Source: a virus. From it: 24,655 nt of DNA. Location: the IMG/VR virus record IMGVR_UViG_3300030117_004379, positions 1 to 24,655 of that record; one strand, 5' to 3'. Of this stretch, positions 18,275-24,655 are shown piece by piece. Each line of letters starts with the position of its first letter. Within the stretch, counting starts at the first letter, position 1. The notes beneath the pieces were generated by a model. That model did no database searches and was not told where the DNA came from. It worked only from the letters and a program-made list of their open reading frames with translations. The position numbers and the translations under genes are program-made.

Positions 18275-18307
18275 TGCTATAATTACTTTAGTCTTGAACA
18301 ATTATAG
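18275..18307 (+). promoter_or_regulatory. Extended -10 promoter with overlapping inverted repeat
   Basis: TGCTATAAT at 18275-18283 is a perfect extended -10 (TG-N-TATAAT), 32 bp before the ATG at 18310. There is no good -35 at 17 bp, as is usual for extended -10 promoters. CTATAATT (18277-18284) and AATTATAG (18300-18307) form an 8-bp inverted repeat covering the -10 and the expected start site, which could be an operator or a leader hairpin. Confidence 0.55.
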
Positions 18308-18309
18308 AA

Positions 18310-18483
18310 ATGACAACACCTACAGGACAAGGTACTGGTGATGACTATTTTGACATCAAAAAATTTGAAGATTTATTAGGTCGCCTTGAAGCTTCTAAAG
18401 GTCGTCAGCAACGTCAGAAATCTCTAGAAGGTCGTCGTGATACATGGGCAGCTGGTCTTGCCAACATGATGAACAACTTCTAA
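18310..18483 (+). CDS. Small hypothetical protein, 57 aa, paralogue of the next gene's N-terminus
   Basis: ATG at 18310, TAA at 18481-18483. The N-terminus (MTTPTGQGTGDDYFDIKKFE) is followed by a basic helix (RLEASKGRQQRQKSLEGRRD) and a hydrophobic end (WAAGLANMMNNF). The GQ.T..DD[YW]FDI.K[FY] element recurs in the 82-aa protein at 18507. It is preceded by ATAGAA rather than a ribosome-binding site, as at 19285 and 22445. Function unknown. Confidence 0.65.
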   Translation: MTTPTGQGTGDDYFDIKKFEDLLGRLEASKGRQQRQKSLEGRRDTWAAGLANMMNNF

Positions 18484-18506
18484 ATTTCTTATAGGATTTA
18501 TTCGTT

Positions 18507-18755
18507 ATGACAAGCTCAGTACCAAAAGGTCAAACTGATGTCGATGACTGGTTTGATATAGATAAATATAAACAGGCTGCTGGAGTTGCCTACGAATTTT
18601 CCAAAAAGAAAATGGAGGATGCTGGTGAACAAGACAGGCAAACCATCGGTAAAAAAGGTACCGAACAAAGACGTTCCGCTGAACAAGAGCAACAGTATAA
18701 AGCAAAAGACGAAGAAAGAGACTACAACCAGGCGCAACGAGCTTATAGATATTGA
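18507..18755 (+). CDS. Small helical hypothetical protein, 82 aa
   Basis: ATG at 18507 (MTSSVPKGQTDVDDWFDIDK). After the DDWFDI motif shared with the 57-aa protein, the rest is a very charged Gln/Glu/Lys/Arg helix (YNQAQRAYRY at the end). It overlaps the start of the probable small terminase by about 131 bp. It may be a head- or terminase-associated adaptor; this is inferred from position only. Confidence 0.65.
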   Translation: MTSSVPKGQTDVDDWFDIDKYKQAAGVAYEFSKKKMEDAGEQDRQTIGKKGTEQRRSAEQEQQYKAKDEERDYNQAQRAYRY

Positions 18756-19242
18756 GCTATTTGATGCATGGGTTGATAATTTAGATTCATCAACTCAAGA
18801 GTCTTTTTGTTCGTTTGCTTCTGATAATTACTCGGTCATCGAAATCTATTTATATTCCCGATTTCTTGGTTATAGGGGATCTATAACTGCGTGTGATCTT
18901 TGGGTAAGAAAAGAATATACAAAACCAGATCATCGTCAAAAGCTTCTATTTGAAATAGATGCAATGCAAGAAGATATTCGTAAATTAAGAGCTGATGTAG
19001 AAACAGGTTTAGTTAAGCGTGATGCAGGTGTTGCACGTATAGCATCTATGCAAAAAGAATTACGTGGTCATATAGATCAAGTTGAAAAGTTTACCAATAC
19101 AAAAGATAGAAAAGGTATTCTAATGGCTGGTGCAGATCGAGCTATTAGAGAATTAATGTTTATATTTAAAGATGATCCAATTGAAATTCCTTTGGAGGAA
19201 GCAACTATGAGTGTATGGGCAAGAATGCAACTAGAAGAATAG
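18625..19242 (+). CDS. Probable terminase small subunit, 205 aa
   Basis: The frame is open from about 18586. I chose GTG 18625 because GGAGG lies 6 bp upstream; ATG 18619 is the alternative but would sit against the GGAGG. The first 40 residues are basic and overlap the 82-aa gene. The core reads ELIDIELFDAWVDNLDSSTQ, then a likely helix-turn-helix (YRGSITACDLWVRKEYTK), then a long helix (LFEIDAMQEDIRKLRADVET and on) and a C-terminal helix. A DNA-binding N-terminal part plus oligomerising helices, two genes before terL, fits a small terminase. Assignment is by position and layout. Confidence 0.5.
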   Translation: MNKTGKPSVKKVPNKDVPLNKSNSIKQKTKKETTTRRNELIDIELFDAWVDNLDSSTQESFCSFASDNYSVIEIYLYSRFLGYRGSITACDLWVRKEYTKPDHRQKLLFEIDAMQEDIRKLRADVETGLVKRDAGVARIASMQKELRGHIDQVEKFTNTKDRKGILMAGADRAIRELMFIFKDDPIEIPLEEATMSVWARMQLEE

Positions 19243-19284
19243 GTGAATTAAAATATATTTAAGTGAAAATTCTAGTGAATAGAA

Positions 19285-20121
19285 ATGGGTGCTGAAAGAA
19301 CACAAAAAGGTGCAGTAGGACAACAGTTAGCAGCATCTGGTAGAGCTAGAAGAGCTGAAAAGATTCGTCGGGATGAAACTGGAGGAGGACCAAATATTGG
19401 TAGAGATGTATCTAGAGGAGTAATGGAAGATCAGATGCTTAGGAATGATCAAGAAGGAAAGCAAAAACAAGGAAAAGGAGGCAGACCAGGCAAGCCTATT
19501 GATCGTAGACCAATGCCAGAAAAACCACCTAGAGATACTGGTTTTAAAGACTATAAAGAAATAGGAGGTAGACCATCTAAGCCACCTAGAGATACTGGTT
19601 TTCAAGATTATAAAGAAGGAAGACCTTTTGAACCACCAATGGATGGTAGACCTCCAAGTAGACCAATCAGGGGAGATGATCAGTATGGTCCAGGCAGACC
19701 AGGCAGACCAATAGGAGATGATAACTGGGCAACTTTACCTTATTTCCCTGGAAAGGGACCTATGCCTGGTATACCAGAGAAACCTATTGGTGGCAGACCT
19801 CCTGTAGAGAAACACCCTTGGGGTAGAGAAGATGATCCTAACTATGGTAGGAAAAAAGATGCATGGCATCAAAGAAGAAAAGAAATGGAAATGAAGAGAA
19901 AAGAAGATATGTGGAGAAGAGCAAAAGAAAGAAGAGGCGGTACTGATCTAGGTCCAGGTAGAGGAGATCGTTTACCAGAAGATCCTTATTTCTCTCAAGA
20001 TAGATTTGATGCTTTCAAACAACAAGGTGGTCAAAATTTAGAAAGACCAGGAGCAGCAGCTACAACTCTTCAAGATTTTATGGCACAAATGGCTAACCTA
20101 CGTGGTGGAGGAATGAGATAA
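19285..20121 (+). CDS. Disordered Arg/Pro/Gly-rich protein, 278 aa
   Basis: ATG at 19285. The whole protein is low-complexity and basic, with GGRPGKPIDRRPMPEKPPRD and many GRP/PPR motifs, no hydrophobic core, and a helical Arg/Lys/Met-rich zone (RRKEMEMKRKEDMWRRAKER). Residues about 80-117 are a 19-residue tandem repeat starting KPPRDTGF. The last 25 residues (ATTLQDFMAQMANLRGGGM) look ordered. It may be a nucleic-acid-binding or assembly factor. No family recognised. Confidence 0.65.
   Translation: MGAERTQKGAVGQQLAASGRARRAEKIRRDETGGGPNIGRDVSRGVMEDQMLRNDQEGKQKQGKGGRPGKPIDRRPMPEKPPRDTGFKDYKEIGGRPSKPPRDTGFQDYKEGRPFEPPMDGRPPSRPIRGDDQYGPGRPGRPIGDDNWATLPYFPGKGPMPGIPEKPIGGRPPVEKHPWGREDDPNYGRKKDAWHQRRKEMEMKRKEDMWRRAKERRGGTDLGPGRGDRLPEDPYFSQDRFDAFKQQGGQNLERPGAAATTLQDFMAQMANLRGGGMR
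19525..19638 (+). repeat. 57-bp tandem repeat (two copies) in the Arg/Pro-rich gene
   Basis: Two adjacent 57-bp units start at 19525 and 19582. Their first 21 bases are identical; later bases diverge. Each encodes PPRDTGF[KQ]DYKE followed by GRP. Confidence 0.7.
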
Positions 20122-20289
20122 ATGGCTAAAGGAAAAATGCCTCCGCAGTTAGTGGAATACTTTAAAAAGAAAAACGCTAAAAAAGAAGATGGTACTGAAA
20201 TGAATGATAAGGAAAAACGTAAGGCTGCTTTAGATAAAGCTCGTAAATATCAAGAGCAAAAAAAAAATAAGCCAAAAGAAGATAAGTAA
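20122..20289 (+). CDS. Lysine-rich mini-protein, 55 aa, with possible frameshifted extension
   Basis: ATG at 20122 overlaps nothing; it is next to the previous TAA. The product is basic (MAKGKMPPQLVEYFKKKNAK, then ARKYQEQKKNKPKEDK). An A10 run at 20258-20267 lies 22 bp before its stop. If one base is skipped there, reading continues to a stop at 20342-20344 with the protein-like end SKPEIQKHPAEIDDAGRHV. The extended product would be 73 aa. Function unknown. Confidence 0.6.
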   Translation: MAKGKMPPQLVEYFKKKNAKKEDGTEMNDKEKRKAALDKARKYQEQKKNKPKEDK

Positions 20290-20308
20290 ACCTGAAATTC
20301 AAAAACAT

Positions 20309-20331
20309 CCTGCAGAGATTGATGATGCAGG
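20309..20331 (+). other. Hairpin between the lysine-rich gene and terL
   Basis: CCTGCA (20309-20314) pairs with TGCAGG (20326-20331) over an 11-nt loop; AAACAT before and ATGTTT after can extend it across a 5-nt bulge. It lies inside the frameshifted extension, so it could be a structure that helps the slip or a simple attenuator. The rest of 20290-20390 is AT-rich with no gene. Confidence 0.45.
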
Positions 20332-20390
20332 TCGTCATGTTTAAAAATAATTTATTAGTTATTATTAAAGTAATACTTTGATTACTTCTT

Positions 20391-21917
20391 GTGCCTTCAT
20401 ATACTCATCTTGCATATAGACGTAATGCGAAGGCTGCTGCACGTAATCAACAAATAAAGAAACCTAAAAATTTAGCAGACTTAAAAAGAGCAAGAGATGA
20501 TTTTGGTTACTTTTGTGATTATGTAGCAGATAAACCTCCTGCGTATCACCATAAAGAATGGAATAGAAATTTTATAACAAATGAAGATAGTAGTTGCTTA
20601 ATAAAAATTGCTGGACCAAATATTGATCTATTAGCCCCTCGTGGTTCTGCGAAATCAACTGTTCTTGGTTTATTAACTGCATGGGCTATTGGTGTTCATA
20701 CACAAGCTGGTCTTCCCTTACAAGTTCTTTATCTTTCTTATACCGTTGATATTGCTCGTTCTAAATCAGCAACAATTAAACGTATTATTGAAAGTAAAAG
20801 ATACCAAGAAGTATTTCCTAAAGTTCGTTTACTTAAGAATGTAACGAGTAACGAATATTGGTCGATTGATCATAAATTTGCAGGTATAGATACAACTGGT
20901 GAAGAACAATTTACTCTTTGTGCTGCTGGACTAAAAGGTTCCGTTACATCTAAGCGTTCTCATCTTGTCATGATAGATGACGCTATTAAATCAGCTGCTG
21001 ATATTGCTAATCCTGATATTCGTAAAACAATGCAGGAAAATTGGAATGCAGTTATCGCTCCTACTATGTTTGAAGGAGGACGAGCTATTTGTCTTGGTAC
21101 TCGGTTTAGACATGATGATATACATTCCACTACCTTTAACGAACAAAATAATTGGACACAAATAGTTCTTTCTGCAATACAAAATAATCCTAAAACAGGT
21201 GATGAAGAATCATATTGGCCTGAAATGTGGTCCTTGGAATACTTAAAAGAAAAAAAACGGCAATCTCCGATTGCCTTCTCCTTCCAGTATATGAATCAAG
21301 TCGTTCGACAAAATGAATTATCGCTTGCACCTGAACTGATTGTTAAAGCAGAAATATCAACCGAATTTGATACGTTAGGAGTGGGGGTAGACTTGTCAGC
21401 AGGAATAAGAGAAAAGAATGACTATACGGTAATGGTACTGGGAGGGAGGATCGAAGATCGAGTACATATCATTGATTACAGACGCATAAGAGTTATGGGT
21501 AATTTAGAAAAACTCGATGCATTAAAAGAACTGTTGAATGATTGGTCGATCATACAAGTAGATCAAGGTGGACTTTATTATCCAACACATTCAACTTGTG
21601 ATATATGGTCTGAAGCCGTTCAATATCAAGCATCATTAGAAGCAGATTTTAAACGTATTTGTTTACAAAATGAGAGTTTATATAATCTAATTTGGCATCC
21701 AGTTAAAGGTTTTAGAGGAGACAAGTTAGCTAGATTCCGTGGAATTATGGGTATGTTTGAAGATAGAAAAATTATATTTAACCGTTATAGAAACTTTACA
21801 AATATGTTTGAAGAATTAACTAACTTCGGTGTTAGTGGTCATGATGATTGTGTGGATGCATTAGTTTGGTTAGTTACTGGATTAATGAAGAAAGGTCATC
21901 TGCAATTAGATTTTTGA
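20391..21917 (+). CDS. terL: Terminase large subunit, 508 aa
   Basis: Starts with GTG at 20391; no nearer ATG exists. It packages DNA by coupling ATP hydrolysis to translocation and cuts the concatemer. Seen in order: Walker A LLAPRGSAKST (82-90), Walker B LVMIDD (192-197) with the catalytic acid next to it, the coupling motif LGTRF (235-239), then an RNase-H-like nuclease domain with VGVDLSAG (D334), IIQVDQGG (D390) and HDDCVDALVW (D485, D486, D489). Length and domain order are normal for the family. It acts with the probable small subunit at 18625 and the portal at 23100. No ribosome-binding site is evident. Confidence 0.93.
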   Translation: MPSYTHLAYRRNAKAAARNQQIKKPKNLADLKRARDDFGYFCDYVADKPPAYHHKEWNRNFITNEDSSCLIKIAGPNIDLLAPRGSAKSTVLGLLTAWAIGVHTQAGLPLQVLYLSYTVDIARSKSATIKRIIESKRYQEVFPKVRLLKNVTSNEYWSIDHKFAGIDTTGEEQFTLCAAGLKGSVTSKRSHLVMIDDAIKSAADIANPDIRKTMQENWNAVIAPTMFEGGRAICLGTRFRHDDIHSTTFNEQNNWTQIVLSAIQNNPKTGDEESYWPEMWSLEYLKEKKRQSPIAFSFQYMNQVVRQNELSLAPELIVKAEISTEFDTLGVGVDLSAGIREKNDYTVMVLGGRIEDRVHIIDYRRIRVMGNLEKLDALKELLNDWSIIQVDQGGLYYPTHSTCDIWSEAVQYQASLEADFKRICLQNESLYNLIWHPVKGFRGDKLARFRGIMGMFEDRKIIFNRYRNFTNMFEELTNFGVSGHDDCVDALVWLVTGLMKKGHLQLDF

Positions 21918-21944
21918 TTTAGAATAAAGAAAAAGGATAGAGTT

Positions 21945-22238
21945 GTGGGACCAGACTTTCTGACACTTGCATTAACAGCTGTTATTTCTTCTATAACAGG
22001 AGGAGGTTGGATTGCTAGTAAAGTTTTAGAACGTCATAAAGAACGACTGAAAGATTCTATTCAGAACTTAGAAAATCAACGAATGCGTATTAATGCATTG
22101 GAGGAACATGTGAACAGAATGCCTTTGGAATATGTTTTAAAAGTAGATTTTGTTCGTGAATTACAAGATATGAACGATCACTTTAGAGCAATTCATAATA
22201 AGCTTGATAAGCTAATGGAAAAGCTCATAGAGAAATGA
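21945..22238 (+). CDS. Membrane-anchored coiled-coil protein, 97 aa
   Basis: GTG start at 21945, with AAGGA about 8 bp upstream. An N-terminal transmembrane helix (FLTLALTAVISSITGGGWIA) is followed by a long coiled coil (KERLKDSIQNLENQRMRINA and on to KLDKLMEKLIEK). This layout resembles XhlA-like or spanin/holin-accessory proteins, but no sequence signature settles it. Its TGA overlaps the next ATG (ATGA). Confidence 0.7.
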   Translation: MGPDFLTLALTAVISSITGGGWIASKVLERHKERLKDSIQNLENQRMRINALEEHVNRMPLEYVLKVDFVRELQDMNDHFRAIHNKLDKLMEKLIEK

Positions 22239-22417
22239 CTTACATACTGGAGTTAGAAGATAATGTATTTGGTGACTTATGTATTAGTTTTCCTCCTGAA
22301 ATAACAGATGAATTGCAATGGGAAAGAGGAGATCATTTGGAGTGGGATATTAAAGGCATTGGTATTGTCCTAACTAAATTAAATGATCCAAAAGGCTACA
22401 AAGTACAAGAAGAGTAA
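22235..22417 (+). CDS. AbrB/SpoVT-type small protein, 60 aa
   Basis: ATG at 22235. The sequence DNVFGDLCISFPPEITDELQ, then WERGDHLEWDIKGIGIVL has the AbrB/MazE pattern: FGD..I.lP.ei...L.W..GD.LEW.I...GI.L.K. Proteins of this kind are frequent in cyanobacteria and cyanophages and usually bind DNA as dimers or act as antitoxins. It is coupled to the membrane/coiled-coil gene. No toxin gene is seen next to it. Confidence 0.8.
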   Translation: MTYILELEDNVFGDLCISFPPEITDELQWERGDHLEWDIKGIGIVLTKLNDPKGYKVQEE

Positions 22418-22444
22418 AATAGATCTATATATTGGGTAATAGAA

Positions 22445-22954
22445 ATGTATTACAGTGGTGAATCAAATGTACCAGGTGCTCCAGGAAATAATTGGGTTGG
22501 AAGTTCTATGCCTGTCGTTAATCTTGGATATGGTGGACAGCAAGGACAAGTAGTTGCAGGAAATCCAAGTTTTAATATTAATGAAAGTGCAGGAACTAGA
22601 AAAATTAGAAGTATCAGACGTTTAGGAGAAAGTGGTGTAGGAGGAGAAAAAGATGCAGCTGTTGAAATGCTTAAAAGATTAGGTGGACCACAACTTCCTC
22701 AAGTTAATGTTCCAGGTGCTCCAGGGAATATAGGAGGATTTGGTGGAAACACAGATTATTTAATAGCAGAAGGAAAACAAGAACAAAATTTAATAAATCC
22801 TTTGGATTGGTTTAGTGGAAGAAATCAAGAAACAATAAATCAAATACAAGAAGGAAATTTACAAGGAACACCTTCTAATAGTCCTACTGGTCAATTTATA
22901 AAAGGTGTTAATAATAGAAACAATGCATTAAATGAGTTAATGAAACAAATGTAA
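22445..22954 (+). CDS. Gly/Pro/Asn-rich protein with repeated NVPGAPGN motif, 169 aa
   Basis: ATG at 22445, preceded by ATAGAA like two other late genes. The NVPGAPGN element occurs near residue 8 and again near residue 89. Between lie flexible Gly-rich stretches and one basic helix (AGTRKIRSIRRLGESG). The C-terminal part is Asn/Gln-rich (GRNQETINQIQEGNLQGTPS). Probably a virion or assembly protein; no family recognised. Confidence 0.65.
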   Translation: MYYSGESNVPGAPGNNWVGSSMPVVNLGYGGQQGQVVAGNPSFNINESAGTRKIRSIRRLGESGVGGEKDAAVEMLKRLGGPQLPQVNVPGAPGNIGGFGGNTDYLIAEGKQEQNLINPLDWFSGRNQETINQIQEGNLQGTPSNSPTGQFIKGVNNRNNALNELMKQM

Positions 22955-23100
22955 TGAAACTAAAAAAGCTGGTCAAACAAGCAATTAAAAAACCAAAGCT
23001 TTTTACTAAAGAAGAGCTACTCTATTTTAAGAGATGGCTATATCTTAAGAAACAAACCAAAGCTGCTAAAATCATTAAAAGGAAAGAGGAAAAAGACTAA
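22954..23100 (+). CDS. Lysine-rich mini-protein, 48 aa
   Basis: ATG at 22954 overlaps the upstream TAA (TAATG) and its own TAA overlaps the portal ATG in the same way. The product is extremely basic and helical (MKLKKLVKQAIKKPKLFTKE, then LLYFKRWLYLKKQTK and KRKEEKD). Perfect coupling on both sides supports translation. It may bind DNA or neutralise charge during packaging; inferred. Confidence 0.65.
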   Translation: MKLKKLVKQAIKKPKLFTKEELLYFKRWLYLKKQTKAAKIIKRKEEKD

Positions 23101-24655
23101 TGGCTACTGACGCTAAAGCCCGTCTTAAAGAAATAATTGACTCTTATCTTGAAAGAGATGGAGGAGCTTCAATTGATACAGGGATTGTGGCTTCACATTT
23201 AGCTCAGATGAGGCTTTTCGGTATACGTCAAGGAGTTGAATTTTTTCCTGCTCAAGATAACTTTGGCAATCAAAGAAAAGATTTTATAGATCGAGTAATT
23301 AAATATAATCAACTTGAGTCTCGTTTAGACTCGATATGGGATTACTTTTTATGTGATGGACAAGGGTTATTTTATATTCGTCCTACAAATAATAATTATC
23401 GTCTTTATTATTTCCGTAAGCATGAATACAGAAGTTACTACAGTGTGGATGGGGAATTAGATGAAGTTGTAATTATCTATCATTACAAAGTAAGAAGAAA
23501 ATCAGGTACTGAACAGCCTATTGCAGATTCTGCATTAACAGGACAAGACCCATCTCAAAGACATGGAAGAAAGAAATTTATTCGTTTATCCATTAAAAGA
23601 AAAGTTATAAGTGAAACTCATTCAGATCATGAGATTACTTTTGATGCTCCTTATCCATCAATGCCAGGTAAGACGAAAGAATTTGATAATACTTTAGGTT
23701 TTATTCCTTGCGTAGAAATTTTTAATAACCCAAAAGGGTTTTCACACGACGGTTCTGGAGAGTTTGATGCATTAGCTAATCATATTTGTACTCATGATGA
23801 AATCGTTTCTACCATGAGAAAGAACGTTACTTTCTTTGGTAATCCAACATTACTTTCATCAAGACCAAAAACAGATCTTGTGGAATCAGGTGGAGATGCA
23901 AATATACAACGTCCTTCGATTGCAGCTAACTCAGGTTTTGTAGGTGTAGGAGCTATGAGTGCTTCTCGTTATAAATCAGATCCTGTATCTCGTGGTGTAG
24001 ATGGACAGATCAGAGTACCAAGAGTTATTGCAAACTTAGAACCAAATGATCGTGTAGGTTATATCGTTCCTGATGCTATTACTGGAGATCAAAATGCTTT
24101 TTCTCGTCAATATAGAGAAGAGATAAGAACTGCATTAGGTGGTGTTGATGAACTATCTATATCAGCAGGTGTAACAGCTACTGAATATAAATCATTATTT
24201 GGACGTGTTGCAGCTACTTCTAAAAAGAAAGCAAAAAGTATATATGACTATGGTTTATCTCGTTGTCTTGAGTTAATACTTTTCCAAGAAGAACGTCTAT
24301 TTAGAGATTCACTTGCAGCTGCTGCAGGTATAGAAAAACCAATGGATTTACCTGATGGTGCTAGTAATGAAGAAAGAGGCGCATATGAAGGTGCAATGGG
24401 GATGTATGAAGATCAAGTCAAGCAATTAATGATGGCTTGTTTGCAAACTGAACAGATACCACCAGGGGTTATGGGTTTAATTCCTGATGGTGACGTTACT
24501 ATCCAGTGGCGTTGGCTTGGGCCAGTCTATGAGGACTCGACCCAAGATACGCTAAACAACTCAATTGTTGTAAGAAACTTACAAGAATTAGGGGTAGATA
24601 GCATAGAAGCACTGAAATATCTCTTTCCGTCCAAGACGGATGAGGAAAGAGCAGC
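23100..24655 (+). CDS. Portal protein, N-terminal 518 aa, cut by window edge
   Basis: ATG at 23100 and open to the end of the window. The protein follows terL and has the layout of portal proteins: an N-terminal helical stretch (RLKEIIDSYLERDGG), a wing-like beta region (YYFRKHEYRSYYSVDGELDE), a stem/clip region (NLEPNDRVGYIVPDAITGDQ) and long C-terminal helices (RQYREEIRTALGGVDELSIS and on). The portal forms the dodecameric ring for DNA entry and exit. I infer the family from length, layout and position next to terL; no short signature motif defines it. Confidence 0.75.
   Translation, partial: MATDAKARLKEIIDSYLERDGGASIDTGIVASHLAQMRLFGIRQGVEFFPAQDNFGNQRKDFIDRVIKYNQLESRLDSIWDYFLCDGQGLFYIRPTNNNYRLYYFRKHEYRSYYSVDGELDEVVIIYHYKVRRKSGTEQPIADSALTGQDPSQRHGRKKFIRLSIKRKVISETHSDHEITFDAPYPSMPGKTKEFDNTLGFIPCVEIFNNPKGFSHDGSGEFDALANHICTHDEIVSTMRKNVTFFGNPTLLSSRPKTDLVESGGDANIQRPSIAANSGFVGVGAMSASRYKSDPVSRGVDGQIRVPRVIANLEPNDRVGYIVPDAITGDQNAFSRQYREEIRTALGGVDELSISAGVTATEYKSLFGRVAATSKKKAKSIYDYGLSRCLELILFQEERLFRDSLAAAAGIEKPMDLPDGASNEERGAYEGAMGMYEDQVKQLMMACLQTEQIPPGVMGLIPDGDVTIQWRWLGPVYEDSTQDTLNNSIVVRNLQELGVDSIEALKYLFPSKTDEERA

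Noticed and set aside
1-24655. CRISPR array or transposase/insertion sequence
   Set aside because: No regularly spaced repeats with unique spacers and no transposase-like gene or terminal inverted repeats were found.

Overview
This looks like a 24.7-kb piece of an AT-rich tailed-phage genome, most likely a marine cyanophage. The phage assignment rests on a large terminase (20391-21917), a portal that runs off the right edge (from 23100), and a run of virion-type genes between them and position 9723. The cyanobacterial host is inferred from three things: an AbrB-like mini-protein of the kind common in cyanobacteria and cyanophages, DUF2997-like and ArdC-N-like small genes, and two copies of TTTTCCACA, the DnaA-box form described for cyanobacteria. 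I cannot name a genus.

Layout. (1) 1-8966 is read almost entirely on the minus strand. It holds about 35 very small genes (26-197 codons), many linked by ATGA, TAATG or TGATG stop/start overlaps. Several code for single-helix membrane peptides and most have no recognisable family. Exceptions are an ArdC-N-like gene at the left edge, a DUF2997-like gene and a possible OB-fold single-strand-DNA-binding protein. Two plus-strand reading frames (2271-2417 and 4887-5186) interrupt the block. (2) 8967-9722 is the divergent switch region, with a helically phased array of DnaA-box-like units, hairpins and one small minus-strand gene. (3) 9723-24655 is a plus-strand late module. In order it holds a 910-codon protein ending in a SLOG/DUF2493-like domain, a lysine-rich mini-protein, a series of Gly/Ala-rich probable virion or ejection proteins, a protein starting with a Hint (intein-like) domain, small proteins, a probable small terminase subunit, a disordered Pro/Arg/Gly-rich protein, the large terminase, a membrane/coiled-coil protein, the AbrB-like protein, two small proteins and the portal.

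The most striking element is on the minus strand at 6155-6209: a complete type II hammerhead ribozyme. It has every conserved core base, a GUC cleavage triplet, a stem III capped by UUCG and a perfect 6-bp stem I. It starts inside the stop codon of the SSB-like gene, so cleavage would separate that mRNA from the genes downstream.

The next five minus-strand spacers (to about 8590) are also structured. Each has a hairpin, often with a GNRA or UUCG loop, followed by a second hairpin whose loop starts GGG-UUC, resembling a tRNA T-arm. Two of these spacers carry a perfect 39-bp repeat. The series may be an RNA-processing system that cuts or protects a long early transcript.

Other notable points are a possible frameshift on an A10 run at 20258-20267, a late internal promoter with an overlapping inverted repeat at 18275-18307, and the SLOG and Hint domains built into virion-type proteins.
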